NCBI RefSeq assembly: GCF_003265345.1 | Contig: NZ_QFWW01000026.1 | Span: 581,778-645,777 of the forward strand | Origin: Lentzea terrae | GTDB taxonomy: Bacteria; Actinomycetota; Actinomycetes; Mycobacteriales; Pseudonocardiaceae | Length of the DNA stretch: 64,000 nucleotides | Reading direction: 5' to 3' | Shown here: one piece after another, positions 25,279-32,700 of the stretch | Layout of the letters: each line of letters starts with the position of its first letter | How positions within the stretch are numbered: the stretch's first letter is position 1 | The notes under the pieces: generated by a model | What the model was told of the DNA's origin: nothing | Databases searched by the model: none | Seen by the model: the letters and a program-made list of their open reading frames with translations, nothing else | Program-made: the position numbers and the translations under genes

Positions 25279-26124
25279 TCAGGCCGCGTGCTCGCAGGGG
25301 TCGTTCGCCAGCAGGAACTGGCGCAGTCCAGCGAGATCGTCGGTGTTGAGGTGGTCGACGCCGGCCGCGATCAGCTCGCGCCACACCGCATCCCGCGCCG
25401 CGCCCGCCACGTCCGGGGTGGCCCAGAACCGCACCCGGTACCCGGCGTCGTGCGCCTGCTCGACGATGCGGTGGAGCTTCTCCCGCTCCGCTGCCGGAAT
25501 GGGTCCGCTGCCCTGCCACGTGAAGTTCTTGGTCCAGTTGTCGCTGACGAGCGGCATGAACGAAGCGGGGGTGCCGGTGCCGAGATCGCCCATCCGCCCG
25601 TCGTACGCGGCCAGCCGGACTCGCTGGGCGAGCATGTCCTCGCGCGGCCGGTTGCCGCTGATGACCACTTCGACCGCACCGCGCCGCTCGTGGCCGTTGA
25701 CCCACTGGCTGACCATGGGACGGAACTCGCGCAACGCCTCGTCCACTGCCTTGTACGTGGCCGGTCCGTCGCTCTTGATGTCGACGAGCAGTTGGAACGT
25801 GCCGCGCCAGCGCGGGTAGACGCTGTGCCCGTTCGCGCGCACCCGCTTGGCGAGCGGTTCGAGGTAGAGGCTGCGCAGCGTGCGGCCCGGTCGCGCGTCG
25901 ACCAGGTCGTGCGCCACGCGGAGCTCCCCGTCCACCAGCCACACGTCGGCCTCCACCGACGTGAACCCGCGGTCGAGGGCGTCGAACAGCGGACGGGTGT
26001 GCTCGTAGTCGTTGTGCGCGTGGGCACGTTCGAGCGGCTGCACCCCGCCTGCCGACGCACCCGGCACCGGGCCGACCACGACGGTCATCAACAGTGTCAG
26101 CAGCACGGACAGCGATCGCTTCAT
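25279..26124 (-). CDS. Secreted glycerophosphodiester/PI phosphodiesterase-like protein
   Basis: 281 residues with a signal peptide (LLTLLMTVVVGPVPGASA). The core HAHNDYEHTRPL and GFTSVEADVWLVDGELRVAH carries the paired histidines and Glu/Asp metal ligands of the GDPD/PI-PLC TIM-barrel superfamily, and VDIKSDG is the second acidic motif. It probably hydrolyses phosphodiesters outside the membrane; substrate unknown. Monocistronic, ending at the shared terminator. Confidence 0.85.
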   Translation of the reverse strand: MKRSLSVLLTLLMTVVVGPVPGASAGGVQPLERAHAHNDYEHTRPLFDALDRGFTSVEADVWLVDGELRVAHDLVDARPGRTLRSLYLEPLAKRVRANGHSVYPRWRGTFQLLVDIKSDGPATYKAVDEALREFRPMVSQWVNGHERRGAVEVVISGNRPREDMLAQRVRLAAYDGRMGDLGTGTPASFMPLVSDNWTKNFTWQGSGPIPAAEREKLHRIVEQAHDAGYRVRFWATPDVAGAARDAVWRELIAAGVDHLNTDDLAGLRQFLLANDPCEHAA

Positions 26125-26154
26125 CGGATTCCCTTCGCAGCGTTCGCACAGTGT

Positions 26155-26659
26155 TTAGCCGCCGCCGATGGAACCAGTTCTGCTTCCGGGTGAACACCAC
26201 TGGTCGCGGCGCTGTGCATTGGCCTCGAGCCAGGGAACGATGGCGGCGATGCAGCCGTCCGGACTGGTCATGGGACGGCCGTTCATGGTGGCGACCAGGT
26301 AGCCGACGCCGAACAACGCGTCCCAGGTGCGGCCCGGCGGCAGGTGTCGGCAGACACGGCACGACGCACGTTTTCCCAGCCGTGCCAAGCCATCTGAGCC
26401 GCGTCGATGGCGGGGTCGCCGGGCATGGTCACGGGAGTGAGCGGTTCCGGCACCTGGCACGGCAGACCAGCGGAAGCCAGTTGCCGCAACACCTCCACGC
26501 GGCGCCGAGCGGCCTCCTGCTGACCTGGACCGCGGCGACGCCGGGGATCAGCAGCACGTGGTGGATGTTGCCGTCGGCCGCGACGAAGGCGTCGTCCAAC
26601 CGCACGCCGGGCAGCAGTGCGGAGGCGATCGCCGGCAGGTCCGGGGTGGCGTCGGACAT
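26155..26659 (-). pseudogene. Decayed aminoglycoside phosphotransferase-like gene
   Basis: From ATG 26659 the frame begins MSDATPDLPAIASALLPGVR and reads to AAVQVSRR. Coding character then moves to a second frame (RRVEVLRQLASAGLPCQVPE) and to a third (LPPGRTWDALFGVGYLVATM). At least two frameshifts are needed, and the catalytic HGD half of the kinase fold is absent, so it is a degraded remnant. It lies just downstream of an intact acetyltransferase and kinase pair. Confidence 0.7.
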
Positions 26660-26661
26660 CG

Positions 26662-27171
26662 TCAGAGGTCCAGCCACATGATGCGCAGACCGACGGGTCC
26701 CTGAATCGGGTGCCGGAAGGCTCTTGGAGCAACGCCGAGTGTGACGAACCCAAGGCCCTCGTAGAGGCGGACGGCGGCCGTGTTCGTGTCGACGACGGCG
26801 TTGAACTGGACGGCCGCGAATCCGCTCCGCCGGGCCCAGTCGATCAGGTCGGTGGTGAGGGCGCGCCCGACACCGGTGCCGCGTGCTCGTTCGGCGACCA
26901 TCAGGGTGCCGGAAGCGACGTGGTTTCCGGGCCCCTGCCGGTTGGCGTACATGTTCGCGGTTCCGACCACCCGGTGGTCAGCGGTGGCCACGACCACGCG
27001 CGCCGGTGCGGGCAACTGCCACATCCGCCTGGCGTCGGGTTCGCTCATGCCGGGGTCGTAGGGGATGGTCTGCTGTTCGGTGACGACGTCGCGGATGATC
27101 GACCAGATCTCCGGCCAGTCGTCGTCGTGTGCCTCGCGGATCGCAAGTTGCTTTGATTGCACGTCTCTCAT
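26662..27171 (-). CDS. GNAT-family N-acetyltransferase
   Basis: 169 residues. The acetyl-CoA loop is in LMVAERARGTGVGRALTTDL (R/Q-x-x-G-x-G/A type) and the C-terminal NTAAVRLYEGLGF is typical of GNAT proteins. Substrate cannot be inferred; neighbours are kinases of the aminoglycoside-phosphotransferase fold, so small-molecule modification is plausible. It starts eight bases before the upstream kinase gene ends in the same orientation, hence likely cotranscribed. Confidence 0.9.
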   Translation of the reverse strand: MRDVQSKQLAIREAHDDDWPEIWSIIRDVVTEQQTIPYDPGMSEPDARRMWQLPAPARVVVATADHRVVGTANMYANRQGPGNHVASGTLMVAERARGTGVGRALTTDLIDWARRSGFAAVQFNAVVDTNTAAVRLYEGLGFVTLGVAPRAFRHPIQGPVGLRIMWLDL

Positions 27172-27179
27172 CCTGCCCT

Positions 27180-28034
27180 TCAGCCGGTGAGGGCGTGGTT
27201 GATCTGCCGGGTGGTCTGCGCGGCGACGCGGGGATTGACGGCGGCGTAGGCGAGGTAGGCGTTCAAACCGGTGGCCAGGGCCCAGCCGCGACCGCGAGTC
27301 CAGGTGGGATCGTCCACTTCGAGCACTGCGCGGAAGGTGGCTCGCGTCTCGGCCGACATGAGGGTGAAGGCGATGATCAGGTCGCAGGCCGGATCACCGA
27401 CACCGAGCTCGCCGAAGTCGATGACAGCGCTGAGGCGGCCGCCGGTCGTCAGCAGGTTGCCGGTGTGGAAGTCGCCGTGGCGCCAGACCGGTGCCTGTTC
27501 CGGGGCGGCCAGAGCCGCATCCCACAGCTCGGTCATCGCCGCGGTGTCGAACGCGTCGCCGACCTTCGCGATGGCGGACCGCGTCGCCGCGTCCCGTGCG
27601 GCCAGCGGCAAGCTCTTGAGGTCCTCGGTCGGTGCGCCGTCGAACCGGTGGAGTGCGGTCAGGAACTCGGCCAGCTCAAGTGCGGCCTCGTGCGAGCCGG
27701 ACAGCGCGTCGACGGTCGCCACCTCGCCGTCGAGCCAGCGCGACACCGCCCACGGCCACGGATAGCCGAAGTCCGGTTCACCCACTTCGACCGGCACGGG
27801 AATCGTGAGTGGCAGGTGCGGGGCGAGCTCGGGCAACCACTGGGCTTCCTTGCGCGCCTGCGTGATCGCGCCGGCGTGCCGAGGGAGTCGAACGGACAGC
27901 TCCTCACCCAGCCGGTAGATCACGTGATCCGAGCCGGCCGGGGAGTGCAGCAGCAGCGGCAACTCGGCCCACTGCGGGAACTGCGCCTCGACCAGCCGCC
28001 TCGCCAGGGCGGCATCGATGGTTGGTTCGGTCAA
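27180..28034 (-). CDS. Aminoglycoside phosphotransferase-family kinase
   Basis: 284 residues. The ATP-binding part contains YRLGEELSVRLPR; the catalytic loop is WRHGDFHTGNLL and the metal-binding motif VIDFGELGVGDPACDL. The fold is that of APH kinases; members of this subgroup are annotated as macrolide or other small-molecule kinases without proof. It abuts the TetR gene (28035) with no gap, so expression is probably coupled. Confidence 0.9.
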   Translation of the reverse strand: MTEPTIDAALARRLVEAQFPQWAELPLLLHSPAGSDHVIYRLGEELSVRLPRHAGAITQARKEAQWLPELAPHLPLTIPVPVEVGEPDFGYPWPWAVSRWLDGEVATVDALSGSHEAALELAEFLTALHRFDGAPTEDLKSLPLAARDAATRSAIAKVGDAFDTAAMTELWDAALAAPEQAPVWRHGDFHTGNLLTTGGRLSAVIDFGELGVGDPACDLIIAFTLMSAETRATFRAVLEVDDPTWTRGRGWALATGLNAYLAYAAVNPRVAAQTTRQINHALTG

Positions 28035-28685
28035 TCACAGCTCCCGAGGTGGTAGCAGCGCGGCGGTGAGCGCGGTGGCGAGGAAGTCGCGGAACCGTTC
28101 GAGTGGCCAGGCCTGGCGCAGCACGAGGAGCTCGTAGAGAGCGGGATCCGTGTAGGCCCACATCACGTCGCGGGCCTGCGCGACATCGACGCCGGGGCGC
28201 AGGTGGCCGCGGTCGTGCAGCAGCCGGGCCTGGTGGTCCATGCGATCGAGCCGTTCGCTGTCGAGCCGGCCGAGCAGGTCGGCCATCTCGGGCGAGCTGA
28301 CCGCAGCCGCGCGGACGAGCAGCACCACCGGCCCGAGCCGCGGCACGACCTCGCACGCAAACCCGGCCCACCGCTTGATGATCGTGTACGGATTCGCCTC
28401 ATGAGCCCCCATCGCGTCCGACCGCCGCGTCGTCGGCACGGGATCGGGTCCGGCCAGCGCGGCGTCGGCGATCGCCTGCACCAGCCCAGGCTTGTTCCCG
28501 AACGCCTTGTAAACGGTCTCGACCGACACGCCCGCCCGTCCGGCGATGGCGCTGATCTTGGTCGTGGCGTACCCGTCGGCCAGGAACAGCTCGCGGGCGG
28601 CCGCAAGGATCGCGGCGCGGTTCTCCTGTGCCTGCTGGCGACGTCGGGTGGAGTCGTAACTCCTCGTCGCCTTGACCTTCGCCAT
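28035..28685 (-). CDS. TetR-family transcriptional regulator
   Basis: 216 residues from ATG 28685 (an in-frame ATG at 28697 is possible). The helix-turn-helix is clear: AAARELFLADGYATTKISAI, then AGRAGVSVETVYKAFGNKPG. The C-terminal domain includes a long proline-poor helical ligand-binding region. Divergent from a SnoaL/NmrA operon across a 60-bp region with overlapping inverted repeats, which suggests it controls both itself and that operon. Confidence 0.92.
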   Translation of the reverse strand: MAKVKATRSYDSTRRRQQAQENRAAILAAARELFLADGYATTKISAIAGRAGVSVETVYKAFGNKPGLVQAIADAALAGPDPVPTTRRSDAMGAHEANPYTIIKRWAGFACEVVPRLGPVVLLVRAAAVSSPEMADLLGRLDSERLDRMDHQARLLHDRGHLRPGVDVAQARDVMWAYTDPALYELLVLRQAWPLERFRDFLATALTAALLPPREL

Positions 28686-28700
28686 AGTTGGGAACATACT

Positions 28701-28725
28701 CCTGTATTGGTTACAGGTAACTGTA
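28701..28725. promoter_or_regulatory. Candidate TetR operator
   Basis: CCTGTA-5 nt-TACAGG (28701-28717) overlaps TACAG-4 nt-CTGTA (28712-28725). Three CTGTA half-sites sit midway between the divergent tetR and SnoaL genes. Confidence 0.5.
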
Positions 28726-28745
28726 TCTGATCGGAGGTGGGCGGC

Positions 28746-29177
28746 ATGACCGACCGCCCTGAAACCGGCCCGACGGCCGTCGTAGCACGGATCAACAAGG
28801 CCACCTGCGAGCACGACCTGGACGCGCTCGCGGCCTGCTTCACCAGCGACTACCAAAGCGTGTGGCCGATCCACCCTGCCCGCAGCTTCGGCGGTGCAGA
28901 ACAGGTGCGGCGCAACTGGGAGCAGATCTTCGCCGCAGTCCCCGACCTGCGAACCGAAGTCCTCAACAGCGTCGTGTCCGGCGACGAGGTCTGGTCGGAA
29001 TGGGAGTTCAAGGGCACCCGCCGCGACGGCCGGCCGTTCCTGATGCGCGGCGTCGTGATCCTGCGCGTGCCCGCCGACCAGGCGACCCTCGCCCGCTTCT
29101 ACCTGGAGCCGGTAGACCCCACGACCGACGACGTCGACGCCGCCGTGCGCCGCCTGACGGGCGAGGCCAGACCATGA
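28746..29177 (+). CDS. SnoaL-like (NTF2-fold) protein
   Basis: 143 residues from ATG 28746 with GGAGG at 28733-28737. ARINKATCEHDLDALAACFT and the EVWSEWEFKGTRRDG segment fit the SnoaL/NTF2-like polyketide-cyclase fold. Function unknown; the family includes isomerases and cyclases. Overlaps the next gene by four bases (ATGA). Confidence 0.88.
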   Translation: MTDRPETGPTAVVARINKATCEHDLDALAACFTSDYQSVWPIHPARSFGGAEQVRRNWEQIFAAVPDLRTEVLNSVVSGDEVWSEWEFKGTRRDGRPFLMRGVVILRVPADQATLARFYLEPVDPTTDDVDAAVRRLTGEARP

Positions 29178-30043
29178 TCCTCGTGGCCGGCGGAACCGGC
29201 ACGTTGGGAACACGGGTGGTGCGGGCGCTCTCCGACGTACCGGTGCGAGTCCTGACCCGGTCCTCGGATCGAGCCAGCCACCTGTCCGCTGAGATCGTGG
29301 TCGGCGACGTCCGTGAGCCGGCAACGCTCCCGCCAGCCCTGCACGGCGTGACCACAGTCATCTCAGCCGTGCAAGGCTTCGCCGGAACGGACCCCGGCGG
29401 TGCCATCGCAGTAGATCTCCGCGGCAACTCGAACCTGCTCCGCGCGGCGGTAACCGCAGGCGCGCAACGGTTCATCCTGATCTCCGCGGTGGGCGCCGCG
29501 CCGGACAGCGTTTTGGACTTGCGCCGAGTCAAACACCAGGCCGAGCAGGCCGCTTTGCGCAGCGGCCTCGAGACGTTGGTCATCCGGCCCACCGTCTACC
29601 TGGAAACCTGGCTCGGCATCCTGTCTTCAATGATCGAGACCAAGCGAGCCGTGACGCTCTTCGGCCGCGGCGCCAACCCGATCAACTTCGTCAGCGCCGA
29701 CGACGTCGCCGCCCTCGTCGACCACGCCACCCGCGCACCCGAACTCGCCGTCGCGACGCTGGAAATCGGCGGCCCGGACAACGTCACTTTGCAGGAGCTC
29801 GCCTGCACGTTGCTGGCTCGACACGGCCTTCCAGAGAAGATCAACCACGTTCCGCTGCCTGTGCTCCGAGCGGTCGCGACCCTCACTCGTCCGTTCAAAC
29901 CCTCGGTCGCGGCGCTCGCCCGGTTCGGAATCACCATGGACGTCACGGACATGACGCTCGCGGAGGACACGGCGCGAGCCCGAGTCCCCGGCCTGCCGCT
30001 GACGAGCGTTGCTGACGTCGTTGCGCAGCGCTATCCGCGGTAG
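29174..30043 (+). CDS. NmrA-like NAD(P)-binding Rossmann protein
   Basis: 289 residues. The N-terminal ILVAGGTGTLGTRVVRAL is the GxxGxxG dinucleotide motif; the rest (FILISAVGAAPDSVLD, VIRPTVYLETWLG) matches NmrA/complex-I 39-kDa-like atypical short-chain dehydrogenases. Substrate not known. Second gene of the operon likely repressed by the divergent TetR. Its 3' end overlaps the convergent HNH gene by 13 bases. Confidence 0.9.
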   Translation: MILVAGGTGTLGTRVVRALSDVPVRVLTRSSDRASHLSAEIVVGDVREPATLPPALHGVTTVISAVQGFAGTDPGGAIAVDLRGNSNLLRAAVTAGAQRFILISAVGAAPDSVLDLRRVKHQAEQAALRSGLETLVIRPTVYLETWLGILSSMIETKRAVTLFGRGANPINFVSADDVAALVDHATRAPELAVATLEIGGPDNVTLQELACTLLARHGLPEKINHVPLPVLRAVATLTRPFKPSVAALARFGITMDVTDMTLAEDTARARVPGLPLTSVADVVAQRYPR

Positions 30044-31233
30044 ACGTTGGTGCGGTGCCAGGTGAAGTAGGGCTGCGAGCTGGCGCGGTGTGCCCCGCAG
30101 GGACGTCCGTGCAGCTGGTCCAGGTGATCGCGCAGCCGGCCGCGAAGTCCGTCCTCGAACCAGGAGAGAACGCGACCGGTGTCGTCCACGGTGATGTGGC
30201 CGGACTCGAACAGGCTGTCGCAGCCGAACTTGCAGGCCAGCATCGCCACGTTGGTCAGGTCGTTGCGCTCGTCGTCGGTGCACAAGGACCGCTTCTTGAT
30301 GTGGGCCGCGACGAGGAAGTCCCCTGGGTAGTCGTGTCCGCACAGGTCGCAAGGCGCGGCGGTGCGGCCGCCGAGCAACAACCTGCGCAGTTCCCGCTGC
30401 TCCTTGCGGGTCGTGACCTGCGCGCTGCCGTCGAGCACGGCGAACTTCCGGATGCGCACCGGGAACTTCGGGTCGTGCAACGTGACGACGGCCGGCCGGC
30501 GGGAGACGACCGTGCCGGGAATGGTCGCCAGCACAGCGCCGACGAACGAGGAACGGTGCCCCAGCTCGTCGACGCTCACGAGCACCGACCCCTGCGCGTG
30601 CAGCTTCTCCAAGCCGGCCTCGACGTCGCGAACATCGACCCACTGCCCCTGTGGCGACCGGTCGGTGGTCACCCGCACCTGCTTCTGGTTGACCTCCACG
30701 ATGGTGTTCACGCTGCCGGTCACCGTCTCGATGGGATCTCCGATGAGCGAGCGCAGCAGAGCCAACGCGTCCGGTGCCTTACCGCGGTTCGCCGGCTTTG
30801 TCAGGTCCGCAGCCAGCCGGTCGGCGTCATCAGCGGCGTAACCAGGCACCCGCAACCTGAGCCGGATCTGCTTGGTGGCGTTGCCGTCCGGGTTCTGGCC
30901 GATCTTTCCCTGCGCACGGCCCATCTTCTTGCGCAGCGCCTCGATGTCCGGCGTCGTCGCCAGCACGACCGGTGACTCGACGATCGTGCGCTGGGCCTCG
31001 GGCAGATGCCTGACCGGGGCGGAGTCCACGACTCCGCTCTCCAGTACTGCGCCGCGCTCGCGAAGCCGCCGGAGCAGCAGTTCCAGGGCGACGTTGTACT
31101 GGTGGTTGCGGCCGTGCGGGCTTCCGTTGACTTTGCCGCCCGCGCTCTTCATGACCAACGCGAGGTGGTCGCCGTCCGGTTCGATCTCGAACTCCGCGTT
31201 GAGCACGGCACCGGCGTCGTCTGTTGCGCGCAT
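30031..31233 (-). CDS. HNH endonuclease with ScoMcrA-like N-terminal head
   Basis: 400 residues from ATG 31233. The C-terminal HNH module starts at about residue 295: CDLCG, AAHIKKRSLC, NVAMLACKFGCDSLFESGHI. The N-terminal half (AEFEIEPDGDHLALVMKSAG, GRNHQYNVALELLLRRL) resembles the head domain found in ScoMcrA, a type IV restriction enzyme of Streptomyces, but I see no separate SRA or sulfur-binding domain. It may cut modified or foreign DNA; this is an inference. It lies just left of the integrated element. Confidence 0.8.
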   Translation of the reverse strand: MRATDDAGAVLNAEFEIEPDGDHLALVMKSAGGKVNGSPHGRNHQYNVALELLLRRLRERGAVLESGVVDSAPVRHLPEAQRTIVESPVVLATTPDIEALRKKMGRAQGKIGQNPDGNATKQIRLRLRVPGYAADDADRLAADLTKPANRGKAPDALALLRSLIGDPIETVTGSVNTIVEVNQKQVRVTTDRSPQGQWVDVRDVEAGLEKLHAQGSVLVSVDELGHRSSFVGAVLATIPGTVVSRRPAVVTLHDPKFPVRIRKFAVLDGSAQVTTRKEQRELRRLLLGGRTAAPCDLCGHDYPGDFLVAAHIKKRSLCTDDERNDLTNVAMLACKFGCDSLFESGHITVDDTGRVLSWFEDGLRGRLRDHLDQLHGRPCGAHRASSQPYFTWHRTNVYRG

Positions 31234-31290
31234 GCCTCCATCATCGACGCTTGCCCGCCCGCGATCTGCAAGGTTTGAGACCGTTGCGTC

Positions 31291-31879
31291 ATGAACTCCG
31301 ACAACGGCGTGGCGCTCGGATCGGCCGCCGCGGACTTCCTGAAGGCGCACCTGATCAGACCTGGTGTGCGCGACGGCGTCGCGCTGGAACCCGGTCTGAC
31401 CGAGGCTGAGCTCGCCGCGGTGGAGGAGAGGTACGGGTTCGAGTTCGCCGACGACCACCGCTCCATGCTCGCCGAAGTGCTCCCCACCGGCCCTTCATGG
31501 CCCGACTGGCGCAACGGCGACGAGCTCGTGCTTCGCCGCAGCGCGGCCTGGCCGGTCGACCGGGGTGCTGTTCGACGTGCAGAACAACTGCTTCTGGCAC
31601 GAAAGCTGGGGCGAGCGGCCGTCGGGCGACGACGCGGCAGTCGAGCAGGCGAAGGCACACCTCGCCACCGTGCCGCGCATGATTCCGATCTACTCGCATC
31701 GCTGCCTGTCGGCGGGGCGCGGCAGCTTCGGAAACCCCGTGCTGTCCATGTACCAGACGGACATCATTTACTACGGGTTCGACCTTCTCGACTACGTTGC
31801 CCACGAGTTCTACATCCGCGATCCGGACCGTCCGTGGCGTCATCCGAAGCAGATCCCGTTCTGGAGCGACCTGCTGTGA
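31291..31879 (+). pseudogene. SMI1/KNR4 (SUKH)-like gene with one-base frameshift
   Basis: From ATG 31291 the frame reads to about 31565 (LTEAELAAVEERYGFEFADD, LPTGPSWPDWRNGDELV, AAWPVD), then the coherent sequence continues in the +1 frame (GVLFDVQNNCFWHESWGERP to FWSDLL, stop at 31879). Dropping one C near 31563-31565 gives an uninterrupted protein of about 195 residues that fits SUKH proteins, which often serve as immunity proteins. It could be real inactivation or a sequencing error. No toxin gene is adjacent. Confidence 0.75.
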
Positions 31880-31881
31880 AC

Positions 31882-31919
31882 GACAAAGGGCGGACGCTCG
31901 CAAGCGTCCGCCCTTTGTC
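31882..31919. terminator. Strong hairpin, likely terminator
   Basis: A perfect 17-bp stem GACAAAGGGCGGACGCT/AGCGTCCGCCCTTTGTC with loop CGCA, followed by TTCAG. It directly precedes the degenerate tRNA-Leu 3'-end copy. Its AAGGGCGGACGCTCG half also occurs at 45413-45427 next to the real tRNA. Confidence 0.85.
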
Positions 31920-31923
31920 TTCA

Positions 31924-31960
31924 GTGTCCGAGAGCCGAGTTGCGCTCTATCCCTACGGCT
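31924..31960. other. Candidate attL: degenerate copy of tRNA-Leu 3' end
   Basis: GTGTCCGAGAG and then CCCTACG match the tRNA-Leu 3' region at 45464-45491, with substitutions and a four-base insertion between. Read on the minus strand it is a tRNA 3' end followed by a terminator hairpin, the arrangement expected at the far end of an integration. Confidence 0.5.
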
Positions 31961-32120
31961 CTCCTTGGGGTGACGTACACGGGCGACCTGCGTCGATCGG
32001 TTACGACAGTCGGTGGCTGGTGCAAGTTGGCGGGAAGGCTGCAATCGGCCTCGACCTGCATGGACAGCTGCTGGGGGCGGCCACTGAGCGGAGAACTCAG
32101 CATCGAGCCGAAGTACGGCA

Positions 32121-32159
32121 AAGCAGAAGAGGCCGTCACGTAGACGACCTCTTCTGCTT
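32121..32159. repeat. Hairpin preceding the second att-like copy
   Basis: Stem AAGCAGAAGAGG/CCTCTTCTGCTT (32121-32132/32148-32159) continued inward by CGTC/GACG after one mismatch. As at 31882, a hairpin stands directly before the tRNA-like sequence. Confidence 0.7.
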
Positions 32160-32170
32160 GATCAACTTCT

Positions 32171-32208
32171 ATGTCCGAGAAGCGACTTGCTCTCTATCCC
32201 TACGGCTT
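32171..32208. other. Second degenerate tRNA-Leu 3'-end copy
   Basis: TGTCCGAGAAGCGACTTG then CTCTCTATCCCTACGGC. It matches the 31924 copy closely (both carry CTCTATCCCTACGGC) and the tRNA more weakly. The 247-bp spacing from the first copy suggests serial integrations or a decayed inner element. Confidence 0.5.
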
Positions 32209-32700
32209 GCGCTGCTCGACCAGGCGTGATGGGCAGGCAGAACCCTTGTCCCGTTGGTGTCGTCCTGGTCGCCAATACGGGTGCACAGGAGGACACCAAC
32301 GGGACGGGCATCTGAGGCTGTGACCTGCTCGAATAGCTCGACGTTCGCTGCGGGACAGGCGATATGGCCTCGTCCTGCTTGTCCCGTGAGCTTCGCTATG
32401 TTCGGCCGAACGAGTCAAGTTGTGCAGGACGGGACGTGTCACAGCGCTGTCGCCGGGTCCGGTGATCCTAGAGTCCGCCCATGCAACTTGACTCAACTCA
32501 GACGGCAGCGGTGTGCTGTGAGGCGCCAGCGCTGCTCACGCAGTCCACCTCTGCATGGCATGTGAAAGTACGCCAAGGTTTGGACCCTGGTTGACTGCAA
32601 CTGAATGTGTGTCAACGGGGTTGGGGCGCCGTCAAGACGCCTAATTCTGGCGGTAATTGAGCTTATCTTATTGAACGAACGTAAATTGAGCGAGGTTTAA
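32209..32700. other. Non-coding stretch with inverted repeat
   Basis: No convincing gene. GTCCCGTTGGTGTC (32248-32261) and GACACCAACGGGAC (32292-32305) form a 14-bp stem extended by four more pairs, with a 20-nt loop; related GTCCCGT/ACGGGAC words recur up to about 32440. GC content falls toward the AT-richer gene at 32701. An origin, transfer site or terminator is possible but unproven. Confidence 0.5.

Noticed and set aside
31940..32143. A 67-residue plus-strand frame between the two att-like copies
   Set aside because: It has no Shine-Dalgarno site, ends inside a hairpin loop and competing frames look equally good; not enough to call a gene.
31924..32208. tRNA-like words taken as additional tRNA genes
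   Set aside because: Only the 3' portion resembles tRNA-Leu, with an insertion in the T-arm; no anticodon arm or acceptor partner is present.
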